Shown here: piece after piece, positions 1-6,993 of the stretch | Numbering within the stretch: position 1 is the stretch's first letter | How the letters are laid out: each line of letters opens with the position of its first letter | Source: Caryophanales bacterium UBA1719 | GTDB taxonomy: Bacteria > Bacillota_I > Bacilli_A > RFN20 > CAG-826 | Assembly: GCA_002317145.1 (NCBI GenBank) | Contig: DCIT01000003.1 | Location: 88,719 to 111,804, forward strand | Length of the DNA: 23,086 nucleotides | Direction: 5' to 3' | Program-made: the position numbers and the translations under genes | The notes under the pieces: model-generated | Database searches by the model: none | What the model saw: only the letters and a program-made list of their open reading frames with translations | Told to the model about the DNA's origin: nothing

Positions 1-628
1 AGAACATACCTTTTTTCATTTCTCCGCCATACCAAGTATTGATGATGACTTGTTCTCTACTTGTAATATTAAAAACAACTGCGGTTTCCGAATTTAATCC
101 TAATTCTTTATAGTTAGTAACTTTAGCTTTTGAAGCGTTATAGACAATAAAGTCAGGTTTAAAGTTTTCTAACTCTTCTTGATTTGGTTGAATAAACATA
201 TTCTTAATAAAGTGTGCTTGCCAGGCGACTTCAACGATGAATCTAACTGACATACGTGTATCTTTATTCGCACCACAGAAAGCATCAACGACATATAATT
301 TTTTATTTGATAATTCGTTAATAGCAATCTTTTTAACAGCATCCCAAGTTTCTTTACTAGCGATGTGGTTATCGTTTTTATATTCAGGTGTTGTCCACCA
401 AACAGTGTTTTTACTGTTCTCATCCATGACGATGAATTTATCTTTAGGAGAACGTCCTGTATAGATACCTGTCATAACATTGACAGCGCCTAATTCAGTT
501 TTAACTCCTTTTTCGTATCCGGTTAAATCAGCCTTTAACTCTTCTTCGTATAAAGCATCAAAGGAAGGGTTATGAACGATTTCTTTAACCCCAGTAATAC
601 CATATACACTTAAATCAATTTGCTTCAT
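1..628 (-). CDS. pckA: phosphoenolpyruvate carboxykinase (ATP), 5' part, cut by window edge
   Basis: The minus strand reads open from an ATG at 626-628 to the window edge, giving the first 209 residues of a protein normally about 530 long. The translation contains GRSPKDKFIV near residue 58 and NTWYGGEMKKG near the cut end; both are hallmarks of ATP-dependent PEP carboxykinase, the latter being part of the oxaloacetate/metal-binding core. The enzyme interconverts oxaloacetate plus ATP with PEP, CO2 and ADP in the cytosol. In a fermentative anaerobe it often runs toward oxaloacetate to gain ATP (general knowledge; direction not shown here). A GGAG site lies 11 bases before the ATG, so initiation is Shine-Dalgarno-led. 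The P-loop and the C-terminal half lie outside the window. Identity is very likely; start codon is well supported. Confidence 0.95.
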   Translation of the reverse strand, partial: MKQIDLSVYGITGVKEIVHNPSFDALYEEELKADLTGYEKGVKTELGAVNVMTGIYTGRSPKDKFIVMDENSKNTVWWTTPEYKNDNHIASKETWDAVKKIAINELSNKKLYVVDAFCGANKDTRMSVRFIVEVAWQAHFIKNMFIQPNQEELENFKPDFIVYNASKAKVTNYKELGLNSETAVVFNITSREQVIINTWYGGEMKKGMF

Positions 629-676
629 AATATTCTTTACTCCTTATATTATTGTAATTGAATTCCAATTAAAATA

Positions 677-685
677 ATTTTATCA
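677..685 (-). promoter_or_regulatory. probable pckA promoter (extended -10)
   Basis: Read on the minus strand, this is TGATAAAAT, an extended -10 (TGn plus TAAAAT). It would give a leader of roughly 40 bases carrying the pckA GGAG site. The -35 is not clear. The region overlaps the divergent plus-strand promoter at 689-716. Confidence 0.4.
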
Positions 686-688
686 CAT

Positions 689-716
689 TTGATATTTAAC
701 TAGTTTAATTTATAAT
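689..716 (+). promoter_or_regulatory. sigma-A-type promoter of the 78-aa membrane protein gene
   Basis: TTGATA (689-694), a 16-base spacer and TATAAT (711-716) make a near-consensus promoter. Expected transcription start is near 723, only about 9 bases before the ATG at 732, leaving no room for a ribosome binding site. Confidence 0.6.
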
Positions 717-731
717 TAAAGACGTTAAAAT

Positions 732-968
732 ATGAGCAAGAAATTTAATAATTATTCAAGATTCGTACAAGTTATTTTATTACTTATACCAATCGTAAAC
801 TGGATCACAGAAATTTTAGTTAGATGGTCAGCGTGGAAGGAATACAAAGATATTTCACATTTTGTTTTTGCCTTATTAATTACAATTTTAGGTATTATTC
901 CAATCGTTGGATGGATTGATATTATATGGTGTTTCTTATTTAAACACATGTTCTACGCGGCTGTATAA
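732..968 (+). CDS. small two-helix membrane protein, function unknown
   Basis: This 78-residue protein has two hydrophobic segments, about residues 12-30 and 44-70, joined by a short charged stretch (RWSAWKEYKD). The two helices look like an internal repeat: LIPIVNWITEIL in the first and IIPIVGWIDIIW in the second, each with a proline-isoleucine-valine kink followed by tryptophan. I do not recognise the family; small Pmp3/YqaE-like proteins share the two-helix plan, but the match is too weak to claim. It has its own good promoter and no Shine-Dalgarno site. It lies divergent from pckA and upstream of the Na/Pi transporter. The ORF on the opposite strand here is only a mirror frame. That it is a real gene is supported by the promoter and the clean membrane pattern. 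Confidence 0.7.
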   Translation: MSKKFNNYSRFVQVILLLIPIVNWITEILVRWSAWKEYKDISHFVFALLITILGIIPIVGWIDIIWCFLFKHMFYAAV

Positions 969-1004
969 ATATAATATATAAGGTAATATTTAGAATCGTT
1001 TGTG

Positions 1005-1013
1005 TGGTATAAT
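1005..1013 (+). promoter_or_regulatory. extended -10 promoter upstream of Na/Pi transporter
   Basis: TGG followed by TATAAT (1008-1013) is a consensus extended -10. The expected start is near 1020, giving a leader of about 37 bases. A GGAG at 1032-1035 sits 21 bases before the ATG, too far for normal spacing. Confidence 0.5.
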
Positions 1014-1056
1014 TTATAAAGTAATTACAGCGGAGCGCATTAAATAATTTAAATTC

Positions 1057-2775
1057 ATGAAAACTGTAACATTAGTATCGTTAATTCTAGGTGGATTAGG
1101 CTTATTCTTGTTCGGAGTAACCTATTTAAGCAACAATTTAAAAGTTCTCGCGACAGGAGATACTTTTAGACGTACAGTAGCAAAAGCAACAGATAACAGA
1201 ATTAAAAGTTTTGGTATTGGTACTGGATTTACTGCTTTAATTCAAAGTAGTGGTGGTACTTCTGCGCTTTCTATCGGATTAGTTAAAGCTAATGCACTCT
1301 CATATGAAAGCGCGATAGCGATTATTATAGGAGCGAATGTTGGAACGTGTATTACTGCATTCTTAATCGCTATTCCAGGCATATCTCAATTTATGCCTAT
1401 TATTACCTTCATATCTGCATTAATGATAATGATGTTTAAGAATCGTAAGGTTCAACAAATATCAAAAATGTTATTTGGATTCTCTTTGATATTCTTTGGT
1501 ATTTGGTTAATTGAAAGTAATGTTAAAGATGGTATTGCTGATAAAGATTGGTTCAAGAATTTAATGTATTTCATGAATAATTATCCTTGGGTTGGATTAA
1601 TTTTTGGTACTGCTGTGACATGTGCTTTGCAATCAAGTAGCGCGGTGATCGGTGTTGTTCAAGGTATTATCGCTACTGCAGCGACTGTTGAACATTCTCC
1701 AATTACTTTATTTGGTATTATTCCTTTAGTTATTGGTGCGAATATAGGTGCGGTTATTCCTTCGATATTAACAGCGGTTGGTGGTGGAGCTACTGCGAAA
1801 CGAGTAGCATTCTCTAATACCTTTATGAAGGTTGTTGCAGCTTTATTATTTATGATTCTTATATATCCTTTTGAGTCGATATTAAAAAATTCTCATCAAT
1901 GGGGATTTGATGCAAAACTTCAAGTCGCGCTATTCCATTTAATCTTCAATTTTGTTAGTGCATTAATTTTCTTACCATTATTAAAACCATTATGTAAATT
2001 ATCAGAGAAAGTAATTAAAGATGATAAGAGTTATGGTAAGAAAATTGAATTTAAAGAACTTGATCCTCAAGTTATTAAAACATTCCCTTCAACTGGTATT
2101 TCTTTAGCGTTTGATTTATCAAATAAGATGTTTGATTATGCTTTATCAATGTTTAAATCTTTAGAGACTTATATGAATACTTTTGAGTCTGGTAATAAAG
2201 AATATATGGAGCAGTTAGAGAATGCAATTGATCATATTGATCGTAACTTAGCGGACTTCTTGATTCATGCTGAGACAGGTCGATTAATTTATAATGACCA
2301 ACTTAAATATAATAGGATAATGCGTGCGATTAAAGATATAGAAAGAATCGGAGATTATGGTGATAACTTAAGTGTCTTCTTGATGAATATGAATGATAAA
2401 AAAGAAGAATTAGATACTCAACAAAAAGAAGAATTAACTGTGGCGAATAAAACCGCAATTAACTTAATTGAGAAGACCATGAAAGTTTATTTAGAAGCTG
2501 ATGAAAAATTAGCGTTAGAGGTCATTCAAGAAAGAAGAGATTTTATTCAAACATTAGAGAAATATCAAGAAGCATATTTCACTCGTGAGAAGAGCAAAAA
2601 GAATCAAGTTAGAAGTTCTTATATTTCATTAGTGTATGTTGATATTTTAAATAGTTATGAGAGAGTGTATGCGCACTGCGCAAATATCGCAAAACTATTT
2701 AATAACGATAAGGTTATTCATAAGAATTCTAAAACAGATGAGAAGAGATTTGCGTCAATGTCTTCTCGTTATTAA
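1057..2775 (+). CDS. Na/Pi cotransporter family protein with C-terminal PhoU-like domain
   Basis: This 572-residue membrane protein belongs to the NptA/PNaS family, which imports phosphate with sodium. The two inverted transport repeats are visible: QSSGGTSA (63-70) followed by GANVGT (92-97), and QSSSAVIG (192-199) followed by GANIGA (227-232). These QSSS and GANxG elements form the substrate path in the family. Hydrophobic helices fill residues 1-310. The rest, about 340-560, is charged and helical and resembles PhoU, as in many bacterial members, where it is thought to govern transport (family knowledge). Phosphate as substrate is inferred; some homologues may carry other anions. No in-frame start exists upstream because TAA at 1045 closes the frame, so ATG 1057 is the start despite poor Shine-Dalgarno spacing. 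The gpmA promoter overlaps its 3' end. Confidence 0.9.
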   Translation: MKTVTLVSLILGGLGLFLFGVTYLSNNLKVLATGDTFRRTVAKATDNRIKSFGIGTGFTALIQSSGGTSALSIGLVKANALSYESAIAIIIGANVGTCITAFLIAIPGISQFMPIITFISALMIMMFKNRKVQQISKMLFGFSLIFFGIWLIESNVKDGIADKDWFKNLMYFMNNYPWVGLIFGTAVTCALQSSSAVIGVVQGIIATAATVEHSPITLFGIIPLVIGANIGAVIPSILTAVGGGATAKRVAFSNTFMKVVAALLFMILIYPFESILKNSHQWGFDAKLQVALFHLIFNFVSALIFLPLLKPLCKLSEKVIKDDKSYGKKIEFKELDPQVIKTFPSTGISLAFDLSNKMFDYALSMFKSLETYMNTFESGNKEYMEQLENAIDHIDRNLADFLIHAETGRLIYNDQLKYNRIMRAIKDIERIGDYGDNLSVFLMNMNDKKEELDTQQKEELTVANKTAINLIEKTMKVYLEADEKLALEVIQERRDFIQTLEKYQEAYFTREKSKKNQVRSSYISLVYVDILNSYERVYAHCANIAKLFNNDKVIHKNSKTDEKRFASMSSRY

Positions 2776-2777
2776 TG

Positions 2778-2786
2778 TGCTATAAT
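2778..2786 (+). promoter_or_regulatory. extended -10 promoter of gpmA
   Basis: TGC followed by TATAAT (2781-2786) begins just after the stop of the transporter gene. The predicted start is near 2793, leaving a short leader that carries the AAAGGAG site at about 2797-2803. Confidence 0.5.
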
Positions 2787-2811
2787 TACTAAAGTAAAAG
2801 GAGAGAAAATT

Positions 2812-3558
2812 ATGTATAAATTAGTATTAGTTAGACATGGTGAAAGTGAATGGAATTTAAAGAATTTATTTACTGGATGGACCGATGTTGAATTAACCCC
2901 TAAAGGTGTTGAAGAAGCCAAAAATGGCGGTAAATTATTAAAAGAAGCAGGATTTGATTTTGATCTATGCTACACATCATATTTAAAAAGAGCAATTCAT
3001 ACTTTAAATAACATTCTTTTAGAATTAGATAGAGAATGGTTACCAGTCATTAAAGCTTGGCAATTAAACGAAAGACATTATGGAGCTTTACAAGGTTTAA
3101 ATAAATCTGAGACTGCTGAAAAGTATGGTGAGGCTCAAGTTAAAGTTTGGAGACGTAGCTATGATGTACCACCTCCAGAATTAGAATTAAACGATAAGAG
3201 AGCCCCACATAATGATCCTAAATATCGTAATGTAGATAAGAAATTATTACCATTAACTGAATCGTTAGCTATTACCGTTGATAGAGCGGTTCCTTATTGG
3301 GAAAAAGTTATTAAACCTGAAGTAATTAAAGGCAAGAGAGTAATCATTGCTGCGCATGGTAATTCATTAAGAGCATTAGTTAAATACTTTGATAATATGA
3401 CCAATGAACAAATTACTGAAGTTAATATTCCAACTGGTGTCCCACTAGTCTATGAATTTGATGATAACTTTAAAGTTCTTAAGAAATATTATCTTGGTGA
3501 CCAAGAAGCTTTAAAAGCGAAGATGGCAGCGGTTGCTAACCAAGGAAAAGCAAAATAA
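2812..3558 (+). CDS. gpmA: 2,3-bisphosphoglycerate-dependent phosphoglycerate mutase
   Basis: This 248-residue cytosolic enzyme interconverts 3- and 2-phosphoglycerate in glycolysis and gluconeogenesis through a phosphohistidine. The signature RHGESEWN starts at residue 8, with nucleophile His9. LFTGWTDVELT follows (19-29), LNERHYGALQG (85-95) supplies the acid/base glutamate, and AHGNSLRAL (181-189) gives the second active-site histidine, His182. Length matches the family (about 249). It is dPGM, not the unrelated metal-dependent GpmI. It has an AAAGGAG site well spaced from ATG and its own extended -10 promoter. A short hairpin follows the stop and the HAD phosphatase gene starts 41 bases later, so partial read-through is possible. 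Together with pckA it marks an active lower glycolysis in this region. Confidence 0.97.
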   Translation: MYKLVLVRHGESEWNLKNLFTGWTDVELTPKGVEEAKNGGKLLKEAGFDFDLCYTSYLKRAIHTLNNILLELDREWLPVIKAWQLNERHYGALQGLNKSETAEKYGEAQVKVWRRSYDVPPPELELNDKRAPHNDPKYRNVDKKLLPLTESLAITVDRAVPYWEKVIKPEVIKGKRVIIAAHGNSLRALVKYFDNMTNEQITEVNIPTGVPLVYEFDDNFKVLKKYYLGDQEALKAKMAAVANQGKAK

Positions 3559-3564
3559 ATTTTA

Positions 3565-3590
3565 GGAAAAGGGCATGTCCCTTTTTCTTT
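3565..3590 (+). terminator. weak rho-independent terminator after gpmA
   Basis: AAAAGGG (3567-3573), a five-base loop and CCCTTTT (3579-3585) form a 7-bp stem followed by a T-rich run interrupted by C. The stem is short, so termination may be incomplete and allow read-through to the next gene. Confidence 0.5.
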
Positions 3591-3599
3591 AGTAGGATT

Positions 3600-4214
3600 A
3601 TGAAAAAATACGCATTATATCTATTTGATTTTGATGGTACGTTGTTTGATACTTTGGACTCAATTAAATGTGTCTATAGAGAAAAAACAGCATTATTTAA
3701 TGCGAAGATTATCGAAGAAGATTTTCCTATGTATTTAGGTTTATCTTTACCTAGATTTATGAGACATGTCGGGATTGATCCTAGTAAAGAAAAAGAGTTT
3801 TGTGATGCATTTAATAAAGCGGTATTAGATAAAAATATAACATCTAAAACAAAACTATATTTTGATACATTAGATTTGTTTAAATATTTGTATAAAAATA
3901 ATGTTAAACACGGAATCGTTACTGGAAGTGGGAATGTCAGGGTTCATGATATTTTAGATTATTTTAAATTAGATTTTAATAAGCTTTCTAGTTGTGTCGG
4001 AAACGAAAGATATAAACATCCTAAACCAGATCCTGAACCAATTTTAGTTGCCTTAAAAGATACAGGTTTTATCAATAGAAAAAGTGAAGTATTATTTATT
4101 GGTGATGCTGAACAAGATAAGCTGTGCGCTGAAGCCGCTGGTGTTGATTATATTCAAATTAATCGTGGTAAAAACGGCGGAGATATTAATTCTTTATTAG
4201 ATATATTTAAATAA
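3600..4214 (+). CDS. HAD-superfamily phosphatase (phosphoglycolate phosphatase-like)
   Basis: This 204-residue protein has all four haloacid dehalogenase motifs. FDFDGTLFD gives the nucleophile Asp10 and acid/base Asp12; VTGSGN (107-112) gives the motif II threonine; HPKPDP (140-145) gives the motif III lysine, Lys142; IGDAEQD (167-173) gives the metal-binding aspartates. The helical insert between motif I and motif II is a C1 cap, as in Gph, PgmB and pyrophosphatase PpaX. The substrate cannot be read from sequence; phosphoglycolate, a sugar phosphate or a nucleotide are all possible. The start at ATG 3600 is preceded by TAGGA with short spacing. It lies just downstream of gpmA and may be expressed with it. 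It converges on the NifU-C gene with no gap: this stop ends at 4214 and the opposite stop begins at 4215. Confidence 0.88.
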   Translation: MKKYALYLFDFDGTLFDTLDSIKCVYREKTALFNAKIIEEDFPMYLGLSLPRFMRHVGIDPSKEKEFCDAFNKAVLDKNITSKTKLYFDTLDLFKYLYKNNVKHGIVTGSGNVRVHDILDYFKLDFNKLSSCVGNERYKHPKPDPEPILVALKDTGFINRKSEVLFIGDAEQDKLCAEAAGVDYIQINRGKNGGDINSLLDIFK

Positions 4215-4469
4215 TTATTTTATTGGTTTTTCGCTAACAGGTTTAACAGCTTTTACTTCTGGAACTTCTTCTAATAAGATAACTTCAATTCCATCTTTAA
4301 TAGTGTTATCAATAAAGGTGCATCCTTCGCATGCGCCAATCATTTTAATATACACAATACCATCAACAAAAGAATCGAATTCGACATCACCGCCATCTCT
4401 TTGAAGAAATGGTCTAACTTTATCTAAAGTAGCTTTAATACTGCTGATAACTTTTTCGTCCTTTTGCAT
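4215..4469 (-). CDS. NifU C-terminal-domain (Nfu-type) iron-sulfur scaffold/carrier
   Basis: This 84-residue protein is a free-standing NifU-C domain. It has the typical RPFLQRDGGDVEF stretch (19-31) and the Fe-S binding CxxC motif CEGC (47-50), followed by the conserved helix TIKDGIEVILLEEVPEV. Such proteins bind a 4Fe-4S cluster between two monomers and hand it to target enzymes as part of the SUF or ISC pathway; no other Fe-S assembly gene is in this window. The predicted mRNA is leaderless: a perfect TATAAT sits 8 bases before the ATG and there is no Shine-Dalgarno site. It is transcribed divergently from the 565-residue membrane protein gene, with the two -10 boxes 41 bases apart. Confidence 0.92.
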   Translation of the reverse strand: MQKDEKVISSIKATLDKVRPFLQRDGGDVEFDSFVDGIVYIKMIGACEGCTFIDNTIKDGIEVILLEEVPEVKAVKPVSEKPIK

Positions 4470-4477
4470 ACCGAACT

Positions 4478-4483
4478 ATTATA
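4478..4483 (-). promoter_or_regulatory. -10 box of NifU-C gene, leaderless start predicted
   Basis: Minus-strand TATAAT ends 8 bases before the ATG at 4469, placing the transcription start within about 0-3 bases of the start codon. ATGAG lies directly upstream of the box, as it also does in the divergent promoter. TTTATA at 4501-4506 (minus) could be a weak -35. Confidence 0.6.
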
Positions 4484-4524
4484 CTCATATTTAGATTAAA
4501 TATAAAAATATATTTAAATGAGTG

Positions 4525-4530
4525 TAAAAT
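4525..4530 (+). promoter_or_regulatory. -10 box of the large membrane protein gene, leaderless start predicted
   Basis: TAAAAT preceded by ATGAGTG. The first ATG (4533) begins only 2 bases after the box, too close to be transcribed if initiation is 6-8 bases downstream. The second in-frame ATG (4539) is 8 bases away and fits a leaderless mRNA. Confidence 0.5.
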
Positions 4531-4538
4531 AAATGAGT

Positions 4539-6233
4539 ATGGCAAGTATAAAAAACATTGATTCACCAGCAAAATTATATAAGCAAGCTAAAGACGCTTA
4601 TCTTTCAAACATCGATGAATACTTTAAAAATATCATTAAAGAAAGCGAAACTAACATTGATAAAAACAAAGAAATTTGTGATAACTATTATAAGAAATTA
4701 GCAGAGGGTGGCAATCAAGAAAAAACATTAAGTAAACTAAATAGGAAAAAATCCTGGCTCAATGTTTTAAAAATTATTTGTTTTATCACAATCATTTTGA
4801 TTCCGGTTGGTATCTTAATTAATTCAAATATTAAAAATAAAATCAACAAACAAATTGAAGAACAAAGTACTGCTATTAATAAAACGATGGAAGAAGCTAA
4901 TAACTATAAACAAGAAGCAATTAAACAAACAAATTTATTAAATACAATGTATGACTGGAACATTGCCTCATCTATGTTTACAAAAACTCTTCCTTTAGTT
5001 GAATTAGATAGTCAATTTGATATTAAAAGATTCTTTCAAATGCACGATAAATACGGATATAAAGAGCATACTGGTGATGATATTTCAACAGTGTTTGTTC
5101 AATCTGGAACTATACAAGGGAATCCGTTTGTTCTTGAAAAAAACTATGTGTGTGAAATTGCTCCTTATCTATACACAGGAACATTAATTATCCATTGGGT
5201 TACGACTTCTACTGATAGTGAAGGGCACATTAGAACTCATCACCACACTCAAACGTTAATAGCGCATGTTAGTAAACCAAAACCATTCCATTATTTAGAT
5301 ACTTGGTTAGTTTACGGAAATGATGCTGCACCAAAATTAAGATTTTCGCGTGCGCCATCAAATACAAAAGGAATGGATGAAAAAGCTATAGCAAGATTAT
5401 CAAAACGTACTGAAAAAGCTTTAACTAAGAAAACAGAAAAAGATATTAATTTTACTCAAATGGCTAATTCAAAATTCGAAGGTTTGTTTAAAGCTTTTGA
5501 TAGAAACAACGAAGTTGAATTTAGATTATTGTTCACTCCATTAGCACAATCAAATATGATTGATTTAATTACAATGAATGAACCATATGGAGATGATTTC
5601 TTCTTCTACAAGAAAGAACAATTAAACTATATTAAAACCGCGCATTCTCAAACATTTGATTATTCATCTAATCCAACCGCATTCGTTGATTTTGATATCG
5701 CGAAATCTAAAGAAAAGATCTCAAATTATGCATCACAATATTTTGATTCTTTATATTTTGATTTAGCACCTTTACTCTCTATACCTTTATATCAAAACAA
5801 TAAATCGCGCGAATATATATATAAAGATAATGCGGGTAGTAGAGTAACTGCGTTTGAAGTAGAATCGCTAGTAAATAATTACGATAAGAATCTCTTTAAA
5901 CCTAAAGATTGTTATACAGATGTAATCTTAAAATCTAGATTTGTTAAAAGAGATGGAGATGCTGATTTAGTTAATATCGAAGCTTATGGTTTTAAATCCG
6001 TTCCTCATACTGATATAGTCCCTACATTAGGAGGAGATGGTCATATGCATCCAGTTCCAGTTATGTGGTATGAATATATCCCAGTTAAGAAGTCTACTCC
6101 GATGATTGTTAAACATATCGGAGGATCACGTTACGAATTTATTAATAAAGAAAATAAAAATGTATTTACTAATAAAAATATAAATAATGTATACTATCAA
6201 AAGGGACTAGTGTCCGCATTATTAAATAAATAA
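4539..6233 (+). CDS. large membrane-anchored protein, possibly DUF3137-like, LemA partner
   Basis: I do not recognise this 564-residue protein with certainty. Numbering from ATG 4533 (used for residues here), residues 1-75 are a lysine-rich helical cytosolic region. One strong transmembrane segment spans about 77-97, a coiled coil 100-140, and a large soluble region follows to the end. Within it, NNEVEFRLLFTPLAQSNMID (325-344) resembles the conserved eaRyiLTPalmerl stretch of DUF3137 proteins, which are frequent neighbours of LemA. Residues 232-238 carry a histidine cluster (HIRTHHH). The start at 4539 is preferred because the -10 box ends at 4530, but 4533 would add only two residues. A LemA gene follows after 14 bases behind an AGGAGG site, so the two are almost certainly one operon. 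No signal peptide is visible beyond the internal anchor. Function unknown. Confidence 0.75.
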   Translation: MASIKNIDSPAKLYKQAKDAYLSNIDEYFKNIIKESETNIDKNKEICDNYYKKLAEGGNQEKTLSKLNRKKSWLNVLKIICFITIILIPVGILINSNIKNKINKQIEEQSTAINKTMEEANNYKQEAIKQTNLLNTMYDWNIASSMFTKTLPLVELDSQFDIKRFFQMHDKYGYKEHTGDDISTVFVQSGTIQGNPFVLEKNYVCEIAPYLYTGTLIIHWVTTSTDSEGHIRTHHHTQTLIAHVSKPKPFHYLDTWLVYGNDAAPKLRFSRAPSNTKGMDEKAIARLSKRTEKALTKKTEKDINFTQMANSKFEGLFKAFDRNNEVEFRLLFTPLAQSNMIDLITMNEPYGDDFFFYKKEQLNYIKTAHSQTFDYSSNPTAFVDFDIAKSKEKISNYASQYFDSLYFDLAPLLSIPLYQNNKSREYIYKDNAGSRVTAFEVESLVNNYDKNLFKPKDCYTDVILKSRFVKRDGDADLVNIEAYGFKSVPHTDIVPTLGGDGHMHPVPVMWYEYIPVKKSTPMIVKHIGGSRYEFINKENKNVFTNKNINNVYYQKGLVSALLNK

Positions 6234-6247
6234 AAGGAGGAAAATAT

Positions 6248-6898
6248 ATGGCTAATGAATTAGATGAAATGAATTCAACAGTTAATGAAGCAGGTAGAGA
6301 TGTTCATGTTATTGAAAAACAAGTCTCTCCTAAACATGCAGTAGGTGATACTGTCTTTGAAGTAGTGTTATGGTGCTTAGCAATTATCCCAGGAATTATT
6401 TTCTGGTTTGTTAAGAAGAACGCTGCAGCTTATTTAGATAGACTTCAACAAAAAGTTAATCATGACGCAAGTCAAATTGATAACTATTTGGAACAAAGAG
6501 TTCAAATCTTAAAAAACACTGCTAAGTTATTAGATAAGGCAATCAATTTAGATAAAGATACCTTTACCAAAATTGCTGAACTTAGAAGCGGAAAAGATAT
6601 GAATGGCGAAGCTAAAGCTATCGAAGAAGTTAACAAGAAGATTAACGTTGCATTAGAGAATTATCCAAATCTTAAAGCTCATCATGAACTTGAAGATGCA
6701 ATGCAACAAAACTCTTATTTACAAAAAGAAATTACCGCTGCTCGTGAAGCTTATAACGATACAGTCTTAGAATGGAACGGCGCAATATTTGCCTGGCCAA
6801 GTAAGAAAATGGTCGCTGTAAAGAAAGGCTACACAACTCGTATTCCATTCTCAGTAGACATGGAAACACGCAAACAAGCTCGCGGAACATTCTTTTAA
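6248..6898 (+). CDS. LemA family membrane protein
   Basis: This 216-residue protein has a single hydrophobic segment (about 36-56) after a short N-terminal tail, followed by a long helical region with heptad character (60-175). The C-terminal part holds the LemA signature: NYPNLKAHHELEDAMQQN (138-155), then AAREAYNDTVLEWN (164-177) and a WPSKKMVA-KKGY stretch (183-195), where typical members have a FP..l.a..fgfk..eyF ending. LemA proteins are widespread, with a one-helix anchor and a helical bundle; no biochemical role is established. Start choice is firm: AAAGGAGG sits 7-8 bases before the ATG. It is the second gene after the membrane-anchored protein at 4539 and is closed by a strong terminator, so the pair is a self-contained two-gene unit. 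Confidence 0.88.
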   Translation: MANELDEMNSTVNEAGRDVHVIEKQVSPKHAVGDTVFEVVLWCLAIIPGIIFWFVKKNAAAYLDRLQQKVNHDASQIDNYLEQRVQILKNTAKLLDKAINLDKDTFTKIAELRSGKDMNGEAKAIEEVNKKINVALENYPNLKAHHELEDAMQQNSYLQKEITAAREAYNDTVLEWNGAIFAWPSKKMVAVKKGYTTRIPFSVDMETRKQARGTFF

Positions 6899-6911
6899 CT
6901 TTTTTCGGAAA

Positions 6912-6948
6912 CAAAAAAAGTCTGGATTTATTTCCAGGCTTTTTTATT
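6912..6948 (+). terminator. strong rho-independent terminator after the LemA gene
   Basis: AGTCTGGA (6919-6926), a six-base loop and TCCAGGCT (6933-6940) form an 8-bp stem with one G-T pair. It is extended by an upstream A-run pairing with the downstream T-run (6941-6945). Confidence 0.9.
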
Positions 6949-6975
6949 TGACAATAATCTTTAGAACTTTAAACT
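6948..6975 (+). promoter_or_regulatory. promoter of the 183-aa lipoprotein gene
   Basis: TTGACA (6948-6953) is a perfect -35, sitting at the very end of the terminator T-run. TAAACT (6970-6975) at a 16-base spacer is the best -10. A GAGG site at 6983-6986 precedes ATG 6994. Confidence 0.5.
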
Positions 6976-6993
6976 AAATATAGAGGTAAAAAT

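Noticed and set aside
169..423. 84-residue minus-strand frame
   Set aside because: It lies inside pckA in a different frame; the real coding frame shows clear PEP carboxykinase motifs.
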